Source: CAVZCK01 sp963798805
GTDB lineage: Bacteria; Pseudomonadota; Alphaproteobacteria; Rhizobiales; Rhodomicrobiaceae
Direction of reading: 5' to 3'
NCBI GenBank assembly: GCA_963798805.1
Contig: CAWCVC010000002.1
Coordinates: forward strand, 744,001 to 808,000
Length of the DNA: 64,000 nt
Both the position numbers and the translations under genes were made by a program. This document shows, piece by piece, positions 26,867-36,261 of the stretch. Numbering within the stretch: position 1 is the stretch's first letter; every line of letters starts with the position of its first letter. The notes under the pieces are model-generated. The model searched no databases, was not told the DNA's origin, and saw only the letters and a list, made by a program, of their open reading frames with translations.

Positions 26867-28153
26867 CTAAGCCTTGCCGCTGTCGCGTTCGATATGCTTG
26901 CGGATGTTGCGAATGCCGAAGGCGACGAGCGCGACGATGATGGGTACGCTGACCCCCATGACGAGTTCGGCATTGATGTGCGCTCCGCCGGCTTTGAGCG
27001 CCTTGGCGGCGTAACCGACGAGACCAACGACATAATAGCTGATGGCTGCGACGGACAGTCCCTCGACGGTCTGCTGCAGCCGCAATTGCAGCTCGGCGCG
27101 TTTGGCCATGGTCTCCAGGAGCATTTGGTTCTGCTGCTCGCGCACCATGCCGACGCGCGTCGAGAGCAGATTGGTGCAGCGCGCCACCCGCTCGGATAGT
27201 GTTTCGATGCCGTCCGAAACGGTCTGGCAGGTGGTCATCGCCGGAGCGAGCCGCCGCTCCATGAATTCCCTGAAGGTCTGCAGCCCCTGCAAGCGCTCCT
27301 CGCGCAGCTCGGCGATCCGGCGCTGCACCAGCGCGTAATAAGCGTTGGCGGCGCTGAAGCGGTAGTGATGATCGGCATAGCGACTCTCGATGCCGGCCTG
27401 GAGCTGGGTCAGCCGGTCGAGAAGCCTGGGATCGTCGCGCGGGCCGCCTTGCATCAAGGTCGTGATCTCCGCAAGCTCCTGCTCGCTGGTGGCCAGGAAC
27501 GGGCTCAGCTCGCGTGCCACCGGCAAGGCGAGCAGCGCCAGGATGCGGTAGGTGTCGATCTCGACAAGCCGCTGCACCATCCGGCCGGCCTGCCGCTGCG
27601 TCATATGCGTATCGAAGATCAGGAGCCGGCTGGACCCGTCCGCATGAATTTGCAGATCGGTCAATGCGAACGCTGCCCCTTCGCCGACCGCTGAGCCGAT
27701 CAGAGTATTGCCGGCGAAGTCACGGCGGGAAATGACACTGTAGTCCAGTACATCGGTGTAGGGCAGCACGGCGATATTGGTCGAGACGATGACCTGGCCC
27801 TTCAGCCCGGCGACCCATTCCTCCGGGACGAGATCGATTGCCGGATTGCTGAAAGGCTCATCTGCCATGCCATTGGCGATGAATTTATAGCGCGTGAACT
27901 CGGTATGCCGCTCCCATTTCAGCCGGAACGGACCGAGATCGGCCTGGAAATGATTGGCGTTGAGCGCGGGCGCGGCGCGTTCGTATCTCAGGCATAGCGC
28001 CCTCACATGCTCGCGTTCGGCTTCGGCATTTTCCGGGCCGGAGAGCAGGGCGAGATAGGAGACCCGGCAAGGAATCCGAAGCGGAACGGGCGGCCTGGCA
28101 TGCACTTCGTCGTGCAGCGCCCGCCGCAGCGGATAGCTCTCAGGCAGCCTCAT
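26867..28153 (-). CDS. DUF3422 family membrane-anchored protein
   Basis: The protein begins with LPESYPLRRALHDEVHARPPVPL, the hallmark N-terminus of DUF3422, and has the central LIFDTHMTQRQAGRMVQRLVEIDTYR block. Two C-terminal membrane helices follow (about AAISYYVVGLVGYAAKAL and MGVSVPIIVALVAFGIRN). A long helical region before them suggests a coiled coil. The function is unknown. The same frame stays open up to 28435, but those 94 codons have no family similarity, so the ATG with a GGGGACGGG upstream was chosen. Confidence 0.85.
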   Translation of the reverse strand: MRLPESYPLRRALHDEVHARPPVPLRIPCRVSYLALLSGPENAEAEREHVRALCLRYERAAPALNANHFQADLGPFRLKWERHTEFTRYKFIANGMADEPFSNPAIDLVPEEWVAGLKGQVIVSTNIAVLPYTDVLDYSVISRRDFAGNTLIGSAVGEGAAFALTDLQIHADGSSRLLIFDTHMTQRQAGRMVQRLVEIDTYRILALLALPVARELSPFLATSEQELAEITTLMQGGPRDDPRLLDRLTQLQAGIESRYADHHYRFSAANAYYALVQRRIAELREERLQGLQTFREFMERRLAPAMTTCQTVSDGIETLSERVARCTNLLSTRVGMVREQQNQMLLETMAKRAELQLRLQQTVEGLSVAAISYYVVGLVGYAAKALKAGGAHINAELVMGVSVPIIVALVAFGIRNIRKHIERDSGKA

Positions 28154-28677
28154 CCGTCCCGTCCCCGCCAGAACCGCATCTGCCCCTCCCGTTGATGTCT
28201 CCCGAAATCCGGCGATATCGGGTGCGGCTGCCTCGCGCAAGATCACGACTTTGGCAGGCCGGATAAATTTGGCAAGCCGAAAAGCGGAGCCGGACGGCGC
28301 CGCCACGTGCGCCGGCCTCCCGCTCGATGGTTTGCCGGAGAGCGGACTGCACACGGCGATATCGTCCTTAGCCGGATTATATGCCATGCCGCGATTTTTC
28401 TCGGAACCGATGGCTCCGCCGCCGAGTTTTCTCATGCGGAAGCCGATGGCCCTATTCTCTCCCCTTTCGGCGACTATCTCTTGTTTCTGACCCTAACGCC
28501 GGTGCACGGAGCTGCTCCCACGCAGAATTTTCCAACCGGCAAAGGCACCAAACGTGAACAAACGGAATTCCGATCGGGGGTTAAGCGTTATTAACTGGGG
28601 ACGCCGGGGTGTGTGCACCTCTTCAACAGCAGGAGCCCTCAAGCGCATCAGCGTTCCAGACCGCCCGAAGGGAGGGG
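28154..28677. other. Region between DUF3422 and hemA without a supported gene
   Basis: The divergent promoters of the DUF3422 gene and hemA should lie here. The left half is an upstream extension of the DUF3422 frame and could be coding if an earlier start is used. The right half (28490-28620) is AT-richer. A GGGAGGGG site precedes hemA. No RNA gene or repeat is seen. Confidence 0.4.
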
Positions 28678-29931
28678 ATGATGGACTACGAGAAGATTTT
28701 CGAGGAGCGGATCGGGCAGCTTCATGCCGAAGGCCGATACCGGGTCTTCGCCGACATCAAGCGCCGCTGCGGCGCCTATCCCAATGCGGTGCATTTCGCC
28801 AAGGGCGTGAAGTCCGAGGAAGCCGACATACGGCCGGTCACCGTGTGGTGCTCGAACGACTATCTCGGCATGAGCCAGAATCCCAAGGTGCGCGCCGCCA
28901 TGCATGAGGCGATCGATGCGGTCGGCGCCGGCTCGGGCGGCACCCGCAACATTTCCGGCACTACCCATTATCATGTCGAGCTCGAGGCCGAACTGGCCGA
29001 TTTGCATGGCAAGGAAGCGGCGCTGCTGTTCACCTCGGCCTATGTGGCGAATGACGCCACGCTCTCCACCCTGGTCAAGCTGATCCCCGGCCTCGTGATC
29101 TTCTCCGACGAGAAGAACCACGCCTCGATGATTCAGGGCATCCGCCATGGCGGCGGCGAGAAGCGCATCTGGCGCCATAACGACCCAGAGCATCTGGAAG
29201 CGCTCTTGAAAGAATACCCGGCGGAAACACCGAAGATCATCGTCTTCGAGAGCGTCTATTCGATGGACGGCCATATCGCCCCGATGGCGGCGATCTGCGA
29301 TCTGGCCGAGACGTACAACGCGCTGACCTATCTCGACGAGGTGCATGCGGTCGGCCTGTATGGACCGCGCGGCGGCGGCATCGCCGAGCGCGAGGGTTTG
29401 ATGGACCGGATCGACATCATCAACGGCACGCTGGCCAAGGGCTTCGGCGTCATGGGCGGCTATATCGCCGCCTCGAAGGCCTGCTGCGACGCCATCCGCT
29501 CCTATGCCTCCGGCTTCATCTTCACCACCTCGCTCGCCCCGGCCATCGCCGCGGGGGCGCTGGCCTCGATCCGGCATCTGAAGGTAAGTCAGCTCGAGCG
29601 GGCAAGGCATCAGGAGCGGGCGCGGACCTTGAAGGCAGTGCTGAAGGGGCGCGATCTGCCGGTGATGGACAATCCCAGCCACATCGTGCCGGTGCTGGTC
29701 GGCGATCCGGTGCATTGCAAGGCGGTGACCGACACGCTCATGCGCGACTACGGCATCTATGTGCAGCCGATCAACTATCCGACCGTCGCCAAGGGCACCG
29801 AGCGCATCCGCCTGACGCCGACGCCGTTGCATACCGATGACCACATCGCCTGGCTCGCCGATGCGCTCTCGGCACTGTGGGCGCGCTGCCCGGTCGGCCA
29901 GGGCAAATATGTGAAGCTGGCGGCGGAGTAG
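28678..29931 (+). CDS. hemA: 5-aminolevulinate synthase
   Basis: A PLP enzyme that condenses glycine and succinyl-CoA to 5-aminolevulinate, the first step of haem synthesis in alphaproteobacteria. The 417-residue protein opens with MDYEKIFEERIGQLHAEGRYR. It contains WCSNDYLGMS, SGGTRNISGTTHYHVELE, LDEVHAVGLYG with the cofactor Asp, and TLAKGFGVMGGY with the PLP lysine. The C-terminal IRLTPTPLHTDDHI is typical. Two consecutive ATG codons lie behind the ribosome-binding site; either may be used. Confidence 0.97.
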   Translation: MMDYEKIFEERIGQLHAEGRYRVFADIKRRCGAYPNAVHFAKGVKSEEADIRPVTVWCSNDYLGMSQNPKVRAAMHEAIDAVGAGSGGTRNISGTTHYHVELEAELADLHGKEAALLFTSAYVANDATLSTLVKLIPGLVIFSDEKNHASMIQGIRHGGGEKRIWRHNDPEHLEALLKEYPAETPKIIVFESVYSMDGHIAPMAAICDLAETYNALTYLDEVHAVGLYGPRGGGIAEREGLMDRIDIINGTLAKGFGVMGGYIAASKACCDAIRSYASGFIFTTSLAPAIAAGALASIRHLKVSQLERARHQERARTLKAVLKGRDLPVMDNPSHIVPVLVGDPVHCKAVTDTLMRDYGIYVQPINYPTVAKGTERIRLTPTPLHTDDHIAWLADALSALWARCPVGQGKYVKLAAE

Positions 29932-29968
29932 GTCGGCGCGCAGGCGCGCATCGGCGGCAATGTTTCCG

Positions 29969-30080
29969 ACGTCGCCCCTGACGGCCGTCAGGCCGGTTGG
30001 CGTCCACTCGCCTATCCGACCGACAGGATTTGCGGAAATGCCAATGGGCCCCGGCTCCGATGGCCGGGGCGACACCCATT
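29969..30080. repeat. Long palindromic intergenic repeat, copy 1 (hemA/cytochrome c)
   Basis: Outer arms GTCGCCCC and GGGGCGAC enclose two local hairpins, CCTGACGG/CCGTCAGG and CCCCGGC/GCCGGGG. The latter is extended by AATGGG/CCCATT. It fills the space between two convergent genes and probably ends transcription from both sides. A related copy lies at 53374-53490. This type of CCGGGGCGAC palindrome is common between genes of Hyphomicrobiales. Confidence 0.75.
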
Positions 30081-30090
30081 GCGCGCTCCG

Positions 30091-30525
30091 CTATTTCGAG
30101 AATGTCTTCAGATAGGCGATGACGTCCTTGCGCTCCTGCTCGTCCTTCAGGTGAAAGGTCATCTTGGTCGACCCTTTGGCGAGATCGGGCTTGCCAGCGT
30201 CGGTGAGGAATTTCTTCAGGAAAGCGGACGGGTCAGGGAGATATTCGAAGATCTTGTCTTCGGTCCATACGAGGCCGTTATCGCCGGCATTCTTATTCAG
30301 CTCGGAATAGTGATAGCCTTCGTAGGTGCCAGCCTTCCGCCCGACGACGCCGGTCAGCACCGGACCGACGAGGTTCTTTGCGTTCGGTCCGATGCGGTGG
30401 CAGGCCATGCACTTCCTGAAAACCTGTTCCCCCTTGGTCGCATCCCCGCCTTCCAGCGCCGCGGCGGGAACCGCGGAAGCTGCGAGCAGAAGTGCAGCGG
30501 CGAGCATTTTCCCTGATGTCTTCAC
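30091..30525 (-). CDS. Periplasmic class I cytochrome c (cytochrome c2-like)
   Basis: A 144-residue protein with a signal peptide (LLLAASAVPAAALEGG) and one haem site, CMACH. Downstream motifs are GPVLTGVVGRKAGTYEGYHYSE and KMTFHLKDEQERKDVIAYLKTFS, where the Met is the expected sixth haem ligand. This is the soluble electron carrier type between the bc1 complex and terminal oxidases. Two insertions relative to short cytochromes (around YLPDPSAFLKKFL) match the alphaproteobacterial c2 subtype. It is a single-gene unit. Confidence 0.9.
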   Translation of the reverse strand: MKTSGKMLAAALLLAASAVPAAALEGGDATKGEQVFRKCMACHRIGPNAKNLVGPVLTGVVGRKAGTYEGYHYSELNKNAGDNGLVWTEDKIFEYLPDPSAFLKKFLTDAGKPDLAKGSTKMTFHLKDEQERKDVIAYLKTFSK

Positions 30526-30869
30526 GGTGTTTCCTCACTTCTTGAAGCTAAGGTGCCGAACATGCTGTCACCGCAATGCGGTCCTTGCACTGCTGCTTCG
30601 CATTCTGCCCAGAGTACTGCCACTGTCAATTCAATGGCCTTTATACCTCTGAGTTTCCTCCAAAAAGATGCGATTTGCCGCGCATTATCAGGCCGGATTC
30701 TCACAGCAGCAGTAGATAAACTTACGCTGCGAGCACTGATCGGCACGCGCCGAGCGCCTTGAGGCAGCCGACCGGCACTTGCCATCCGATGGGAAATGCT
30801 GTCTCTGAGCTTTGCAAGCCAGGGGGCTTGCGTCCCAGGGGATTCGCTTGGCCGGCCGGAGACGTCATC
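30526..30869. other. Intergenic region between the cytochrome c and SDR genes
   Basis: The two genes are divergent, so both promoters should lie here. The segment 30590-30720 is AT-richer than its surroundings. I see no gene, repeat or clear operator. Confidence 0.4.
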
Positions 30870-31652
30870 ATGCAGCTCAACTCATCGGTTTCCGCCATCG
30901 TCACCGGAGGTGCCTCCGGCCTCGGCAGGGCGACAGCCGAAGCGCTCGCCGCCAAGGGCGTCAAGGTTGCGATCTTCGATCTGAACGAAGGCGAGGGCGA
31001 GAGCGTTGCCGGCGCCGTCGGCGGTACGTTCTGCCAAGTCAACGTCAGCTTGGAGGCCGAGGTCGATGCAGCCTTCGCCAAAGCACGCGCCGCTCATGGC
31101 CAGGAGCGCGTGCTCGTCAATTGCGCCGGCATCGCTAACGGCATCAAGACCGCAAGCCGCGCCAAGGAGTCCGGCGCAATCCAGCATTTCCCGCTCGATG
31201 CGTTCGAGCGCGTGATCCAGGTCAACCTCATCGGCACGTTCCGTTGCATTGCCAAGTCGGCCGCGGGTATGCTGACTCTCGATCCGGCCGAGGGCGGCGA
31301 CCGCGGGGCGATCGTCTGTACGGCGAGCGTTGCCGCCGAGGACGGCCAGATCGGGCAGGCCGCCTATTCGGCCTCGAAGGGCGGGGTGGTCGGCATGACG
31401 CTGCCGATCGCGCGCGACCTGATGAACGAGAACATCCGCATCAACACGATCCTGCCGGGCTTGTTCATGACGCCGCTGCTCAGGAGCCTGCCCCAGCATG
31501 TGCAGGAAGCGCTCGGCGCATCGGTCCCTTATCCCAAGCGCCTCGGCGACCCGGCCGAATATGCCGCGCTTGCCCTGCATCTGATCGAGAACGGCTATTT
31601 CAACGGCGCCTCGGTGCGTCTCGACGGCGCCATCCGCCTGCCGCCACGCTAA
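30870..31652 (+). CDS. SDR-family dehydrogenase, 3-hydroxyacyl-CoA dehydrogenase (HSD10-like)
   Basis: A 260-residue short-chain dehydrogenase. The Rossmann motif is TGGASGLGRATAEAL and the catalytic YxxxK is in AAYSASKGGVVGMTLP. The substrate-binding loop INTILPGLFMTPLL with the end SVPYPKRLGDPAEYAALALHLIEN resembles HSD10/3-hydroxy-2-methylbutyryl-CoA dehydrogenase, which works in branched-chain fatty acid and isoleucine breakdown. The start at MQLNSS was chosen because family similarity begins there. The exact substrate is inferred only from family likeness. Confidence 0.85.
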   Translation: MQLNSSVSAIVTGGASGLGRATAEALAAKGVKVAIFDLNEGEGESVAGAVGGTFCQVNVSLEAEVDAAFAKARAAHGQERVLVNCAGIANGIKTASRAKESGAIQHFPLDAFERVIQVNLIGTFRCIAKSAAGMLTLDPAEGGDRGAIVCTASVAAEDGQIGQAAYSASKGGVVGMTLPIARDLMNENIRINTILPGLFMTPLLRSLPQHVQEALGASVPYPKRLGDPAEYAALALHLIENGYFNGASVRLDGAIRLPPR

Positions 31653-31708
31653 GCGACGGCCGCCGCTGGAGCCCGGCTCAGGGCAGGCCAGGCACAGTGC
31701 AGCCTTCA

Positions 31709-31783
31709 GGATGGGTTGAACGAAGTGAAACCCATCTCGCTGTTGCGGTATGGTGGGTTTCGCGGCGCTCGACCCACCCTACG
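31709..31783. repeat. Paired palindromic repeat at the dinB 3' end
   Basis: The first half, GATGGGTT(N)AAACCCATC, is a short hairpin. The second, GGTGGGTTTCGC with GCTCGACCCACC, pairs with itself and partly with the first. It separates the convergent SDR and dinB genes and probably works as a two-way terminator. The TAG of dinB is formed by the CCCTACG end of the repeat. Sequences of this GGTGGGT-type occur between genes of many proteobacteria. Confidence 0.7.
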
Positions 31784-32948
31784 CCATATCGAACAGGCTC
31801 GGCGGATCGGCTTCCGCCGCCGGGGCAAGATCGTCGGCGCCGACGCCGATCAGGCGGAAAGTCTCGCCGTCGGCGTAGCGCCGGATCAGGAATTCGGCCG
31901 CCTCCGCGAGGAGATCGGCGCGCTGCGTCGCATGGGTGAGACGCTTGCTGCGGGTCAGCAGGCGGAAATCCGATGTCTTCAGCTTCAGTGTGACCACCCG
32001 ACCGCCGTAGCCCTGGCGGTGAAGCTGGGCGGCGACGCGGTCGCAGAGACGTTCGGCGATGCCGATCAACTCGGCGGCCGATCCGGTGTCGCGGTGGAAG
32101 GTAGTTTCGGCCGAGATGCTCTTGGTGGGCCGCGATGGCGTGACGCGCCTGTCGTCCTCGCCCTGGGCGAATTGCGCCAGCCGCCGGCCGAACTTGCCGA
32201 ACTGGGTGACGAGCTGCATCTCGCTCAGATTCTGAAGCTGGGCGATCGTCTCGATGCCATCGGTTTCGAGCCGCCGCGCCATGGCGTGGCCGACGCCGTT
32301 GATCTTGCGCACGGGAAGCGGCGCCAGCACGGCTTTGGCATCGGCGGCGCCGATCACCGAAAAGCCGCGCGGCTTCTGCATGTCCGAGGCGAGCTTGGCC
32401 AGGAACTTGTTGCAGGAGAGGCCGACCGAGACGGTGATGCCGACCTCGGCTTCGACGCGCCGCGCGATCTCTGCGAGGGCGAGCGCCGGCCCGCCTGCGC
32501 CGGTGCCGGCAATATCGCCGAGATCGAGATAAGCCTCGTCGAGCGAGACCGGCTCGATGATTTCCGTTGCCGCGTGGAAGATCGCCCGTATCCGGTCGCT
32601 GACCGCCTTGTATTTCGCCATGTCTGGCGGCAGCACCATCGCCTGCGGGCAGAGCTGAAGCGCCTTGAACATCGGCATGGCCGAACGGACGCCGAAACGA
32701 CGCGCGAGATAGCAGGCGGTGGTGACGACGCCGCGCCCGCCGTCATGACCGACGATCAGGCAACGGTCATGCAGCTCCGGCCGGTCGCGCTTTTCGATCG
32801 AGGCATAGAAAGCATCGCAATCGACATGCGCGATGGTGAGATCGCAAAGCTCGGCATGAGCCACGAGCCGTTCGCCGCCGCAGTCCGGGCAGACGCCGGA
32901 GCGCGGCTCGACGAACCCGCAGCAATCGCGGCAAAGCGTCGGTGTCAT
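31779..32948 (-). CDS. dinB: DNA polymerase IV (DinB) with N-terminal zinc ribbon
   Basis: A Y-family translesion polymerase. The catalytic blocks are HVDCDAFYASIEKRDRPEL, YLARRFGVRSAMPMFKA and PVSLDEAYLDL with the active-site Asp-Glu. VGLSCNKFLAKLASD and GVGHAMARRLE follow. Before the polymerase core stand about 35 residues with C-x2-C and CPDCG pairs, a zinc ribbon seen in one alphaproteobacterial DinB subtype. The start was put at MTPTLCRDC; earlier in-frame starts exist. The final codon lies inside a palindromic repeat. Confidence 0.93.
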   Translation of the reverse strand: MTPTLCRDCCGFVEPRSGVCPDCGGERLVAHAELCDLTIAHVDCDAFYASIEKRDRPELHDRCLIVGHDGGRGVVTTACYLARRFGVRSAMPMFKALQLCPQAMVLPPDMAKYKAVSDRIRAIFHAATEIIEPVSLDEAYLDLGDIAGTGAGGPALALAEIARRVEAEVGITVSVGLSCNKFLAKLASDMQKPRGFSVIGAADAKAVLAPLPVRKINGVGHAMARRLETDGIETIAQLQNLSEMQLVTQFGKFGRRLAQFAQGEDDRRVTPSRPTKSISAETTFHRDTGSAAELIGIAERLCDRVAAQLHRQGYGGRVVTLKLKTSDFRLLTRSKRLTHATQRADLLAEAAEFLIRRYADGETFRLIGVGADDLAPAAEADPPSLFDMA

Positions 32949-33116
32949 CGCGAGGCCGATCATAAGGGCAATGGAAATAGGGGCAAAGCACGAACATTGC
33001 GTTGACCACATCTATCTGAGGAGCATGAATTCTGCGCGCCGTCCGGCTTTGCTCGTGTTAGGCTTTCGGGCTCGCGATCGATGCGGGCGGTGGCAGAGTT
33101 CTCGAGACGATTCACA

Positions 33117-34496
33117 ATGAGCACAGAAAACAGTGTGATGGGCGCGACGGTCGCGCAGCTTGCGGAGAAGCTCGATAGCGGCGCGGCCAGCGCGCAAAGC
33201 CTTGCCGAGAGCTGTCTCGATGCGATCAGCAATCCGGCCGGCGAAGGCAGCCGCGCATTTATCCACATCGACCGCGATAAGGCGCTCGATCAGGCCGGCA
33301 GCAGCGATCTGATGCGCGGCTATGGCGTTGTCCCATCCCGGCTTGCCGGCATCCCGGTCTCAATCAAGGACCTGTTCGACGTGGCGGGCGAGGTGACGCG
33401 GGCGGCGTCGACCATCCTGGCGGATCGCCCGGCGGCCACGCAGGATGCGCCGCCGATTGCGAGATTGCGCGCTGCCGGCGCGGTGTTCATCGGCCGCACC
33501 AATATGACCGAATTCGCCTTTTCCGGCATCGGCATCAATCCGCATTACGGCACGCCTGCAAGCCCCTGGGACCGCGCGACCGGGCGCATCCCCGGTGGCT
33601 CGACCTCAGGCGGGGCGGTCTCGGTCGCCGACGGCATGGCGGCGCTCGCCATCGGCAGCGACACTGGCGGCTCCTGTCGGATTCCGGCGGCGTTGTGCGG
33701 CATCGTCGGCTTCAAACCGACGGCGTCGCGCATTTCCCGCGAGGGCGCCTTCCCGCTCTCGGGCACCTTCGACAGTATCGGCTCGCTCGGCCAGAGCGTT
33801 GCCTGCGTGGCGCTCGCCGATGCGATCATGGCCGGCGAGAATGCCGAGCCGCCGGTCGCCGGCTCCGTCTCCCGCCTGCGGCTGGCGATCCCGCAGATCA
33901 TCGTGCTCGATGGGCTGGAGGATGCAGTGGCGCGCGCCTTCGAGGTGGCGATCAAGACATTGCGCGATGCCGGCGCTCAGATCGAGGATGCGCCGCTTAG
34001 AGAACTCGCCGAAATCCCGGCGCTCGTGCCGCATGGCGGCATTGTCGGCGCCGAGGCCCTCGCGCTGCATCGGCCTATCCTGGCAAAGCACGCAGCCGAA
34101 TACGACCAGCGCGTAAGGGCGCGGATCGAGCTGGCCGCGCCCCTTACGGCCGCGGACTATGTTGATCTGGTCAGCAAGCGCGCCGCGCTGGTCGCGCGCT
34201 TCATCCGCAGCGCCGCGCCGTATGATGCCTTCATCATGCCGACCGTGCCGATCCTGCCGCCGCCCTTCAGCGCCTTCGAGCGGGACGAGGATTATGTACG
34301 GCTCAACCGCACGCTGTTGCGCAATCCGAGCTGCTTCAACATGCTGGACGGCTGCGCGATCTCGCTGCCATGCCAGCGCAAAGGGGATGCTCCGGTCGGG
34401 CTGATGCTGGCGTCGTCCCGGGGCCGGGACCGGGCGCTGCTCGGCGTTGCGGCGACCGTCGAGGCTGCGATCGCGCGGATGCGCGGCAAGGCTTAG
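33117..34496 (+). CDS. Amidase signature family amidohydrolase
   Basis: A 459-residue enzyme with the Ser-cisSer-Lys triad: the Lys in GIPVSIKDLFDVAG, the cis-Ser in PGGSTSGGAVSVA and the nucleophile in SDTGGSCRIPAALCGIVGFKPT. This hydrolyses an amide bond; the substrate cannot be read from the sequence. The start at MSTENS fits the family better than the longer frame. It stands alone between dinB (divergent) and a DUF4389 gene (convergent). Confidence 0.9.
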   Translation: MSTENSVMGATVAQLAEKLDSGAASAQSLAESCLDAISNPAGEGSRAFIHIDRDKALDQAGSSDLMRGYGVVPSRLAGIPVSIKDLFDVAGEVTRAASTILADRPAATQDAPPIARLRAAGAVFIGRTNMTEFAFSGIGINPHYGTPASPWDRATGRIPGGSTSGGAVSVADGMAALAIGSDTGGSCRIPAALCGIVGFKPTASRISREGAFPLSGTFDSIGSLGQSVACVALADAIMAGENAEPPVAGSVSRLRLAIPQIIVLDGLEDAVARAFEVAIKTLRDAGAQIEDAPLRELAEIPALVPHGGIVGAEALALHRPILAKHAAEYDQRVRARIELAAPLTAADYVDLVSKRAALVARFIRSAAPYDAFIMPTVPILPPPFSAFERDEDYVRLNRTLLRNPSCFNMLDGCAISLPCQRKGDAPVGLMLASSRGRDRALLGVAATVEAAIARMRGKA

Positions 34497-34558
34497 GGCC
34501 TCGCTCTACCTCGCAATCCGGTCAGCCTTTCAGTCCAGCATAAGCGACTCTCTGGCGA

Positions 34559-34855
34559 TCATGCCGTTGGCCATGACCTCCAGGGGAAGGGCTTCTCCTC
34601 GCTGTCCGCCGTCAGGAAGCATGCGACATCGCCGAGCCATATGGCCAGCGAGCGCCCGAACTCGGCAATGAATTCGTTGCGTCCGCCCTTGATGAGCATC
34701 CAGACGAACTGGATAACCGCCAGCGCATAGAGCACCGACTGGCCGAGACCGAAGCAGAAAATAAACAGCAGCATGATGACGCCGCGACCCCAGATCGTAT
34801 TTGATGCCAGCTTGGTCGAACCCACATGATCCTCATCATGATAGGAATATGACAT
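34559..34855 (-). CDS. DUF4389 family small membrane protein
   Basis: This 98-residue protein has one or two membrane helices (VIMLLFIFCFGLGQSVLYALAVIQFVWML) and the conserved end FIAEFGRSLAIWLGDVACFLTADSEEKPFPW of DUF4389. The function is unknown. The start MSYSYHDED was preferred, as a good AGGAGA-type site precedes it. It stands alone on this strand. Confidence 0.85.
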   Translation of the reverse strand: MSYSYHDEDHVGSTKLASNTIWGRGVIMLLFIFCFGLGQSVLYALAVIQFVWMLIKGGRNEFIAEFGRSLAIWLGDVACFLTADSEEKPFPWRSWPTA

Positions 34856-35050
34856 GGTCCGATCTCCTTTTCGGTTTAGCCCCTTCAATTTGGACCCTGC
34901 TGATGGCGATGCAAGGGCGAAGCCACGCGAGCGCCTCCCACGGGCAAACGGGGTCGTGGCTAAATATGTGCTAGGAACAGCGTTGCGCCTTGACCCCCGT
35001 CAAGCCTGCGGCCGGCCTCTGGCGTGCGGGGCATAAGGGGGAGCCCGTGC

Positions 35051-35968
35051 ATGCCTGCCTTCGTTTCCATGCCACTCTCGGGCTGGGTCCGATCGGCGCT
35101 CGCCGCAGAAGCGCAGCGCTTTCTGTACGCCGAGGGCGAGCGCGTTGATTTCCGCAGACCGGAAGGCGAGCCGGCGCTCGGCGATCCGAGCTCCGTTGGC
35201 TGGCAGGTGTTCAAAAACCTCGCGACGCTGTTCATCGGCGGCGTGGGCGCCGTCATTCTCGAGCTGGCCGAGCCGCGTGTGCGCACTGGCGTCTGGGAGC
35301 ATACCAGCTTTCGCACCGATCCCGGCCGGCGTCTGAGACGCACCGGGCTTGCCGCCATGATCACCGTCTACGGGCCGAGAAGCCGGGCCGAGGCGATGAT
35401 CGCGAGGGTGCGCCGGATGCACGCTAGCGTGACCGGGACAACGTCGGACGGCGAGGCTTACAGCGCCGAGGACCCCGAACTCCTCGACTGGGTGCAGGCG
35501 ACGGCGAGCTTCGGTTTCATTGAGGCTTATCGCCGCTTCGCCCGCCCCCTGAGCCCCGAGGAGATCGCGCGCTATTACGCTGAGGGCGAGGCGGTTGCGC
35601 GGCTTTACGGTGCATCGGGCGCGCCGAAATCGGCAGGCGAGATGGAGGCGCTTTTCGCGCGGATGGCGCCGAAGCTCGAAGCGTCACCGGTGATCTTCGA
35701 GTTCCTGACCATCATGCGGCGCGGCCTCGTTCTCCCGTTCGCCGCGCGGCCCTTGCAGGGGATGCTGGTCCGGGCCGGCGTCGAAATCGTGCCTCGCTGG
35801 GCGCGGCAGACGCTGGGCCTCGACGAGAGCTGGGGATTGCGGCGCTGGGAGCGCTCCTTCCTGGGCATGGTCGCGGCGATCGCCGACCGGATACCGCTCG
35901 AAGGCAGCCCTCCGGTCGAGGCTTGCCTGCGGCTCGGCCTGCCGCCGAATTTTCTCTATCGCGGGTAG
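35051..35968 (+). CDS. MpaB-like oxygenase (DUF2236)
   Basis: A 305-residue member of the oxygenase MpaB/DUF2236 family, related to latex-clearing proteins that bind haem. Recognisable pieces are VGWQVFKNLATLFIGGVGAVILELAEP, GVWEHTSFRTDP, RTGLAAMITVYGPRSRAEAMIARVRRMHA and WVQATASFGFIEAYRRF. The substrate is unknown. The ATG after an AGGGGGA site was used. The stop codon TAG is the first triplet of a double-hairpin repeat, so the natural C-terminus may have been changed by that insertion; the last residues are NFLYRG. Confidence 0.82.
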   Translation: MPAFVSMPLSGWVRSALAAEAQRFLYAEGERVDFRRPEGEPALGDPSSVGWQVFKNLATLFIGGVGAVILELAEPRVRTGVWEHTSFRTDPGRRLRRTGLAAMITVYGPRSRAEAMIARVRRMHASVTGTTSDGEAYSAEDPELLDWVQATASFGFIEAYRRFARPLSPEEIARYYAEGEAVARLYGASGAPKSAGEMEALFARMAPKLEASPVIFEFLTIMRRGLVLPFAARPLQGMLVRAGVEIVPRWARQTLGLDESWGLRRWERSFLGMVAAIADRIPLEGSPPVEACLRLGLPPNFLYRG

Positions 35969-36127
35969 TGGAGCGAATTTGACATTTGAGTCCTGCCGGC
36001 CGCGAGCTCGCGCTCAAATGTCAAATTCAAAAGCTCCACTAGAATCATGAAGCTGCTAGTGGTCCGATTCCGGCATTTGCTCTCGAGCGTGCTGCAAGCG
36101 GATGCAAATGCCGGAATCGGACCACTA
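35966..36127 (+). repeat. Double-hairpin repeat element, copy 2
   Basis: Hairpin A spans 35966-36042 with arms TAGTGGAGCGAATTTGACAT.. and ..ATGTCAAATTCAAAAGCTCC; only the 22-base loop differs from the other copies. Hairpin B spans 36057-36127 and pairs perfectly over 24 bases, from TAGTGGTCCGATTCCGG onward. Its inner arm differs from copies 1 and 3 but is complementary within this copy. It begins in the stop codon of the MpaB-like gene and ends about 130 bases before the CpxP-like gene. Confidence 0.92.
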
Positions 36128-36261
36128 ATTAGGGCGGTGGCCAGAGCAACCCCCACCAAAGCTGTTCCGCGGCTTTACATATCTTTACAAAGGCGCCGTT
36201 CTCCGGAAACAGAGCCGCATCATCTTCTCTCTATCGACATCAAGAATGATGGAGCCCCCCA

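Noticed and set aside
20246..36127. Similar predicted peptides (ELLNLTFE..ELAAG..QMSNSLH) on the minus strand at two loci
   Set aside because: They are translations of hairpin A of the repeat element. The likeness comes from DNA structure, not from a protein family.
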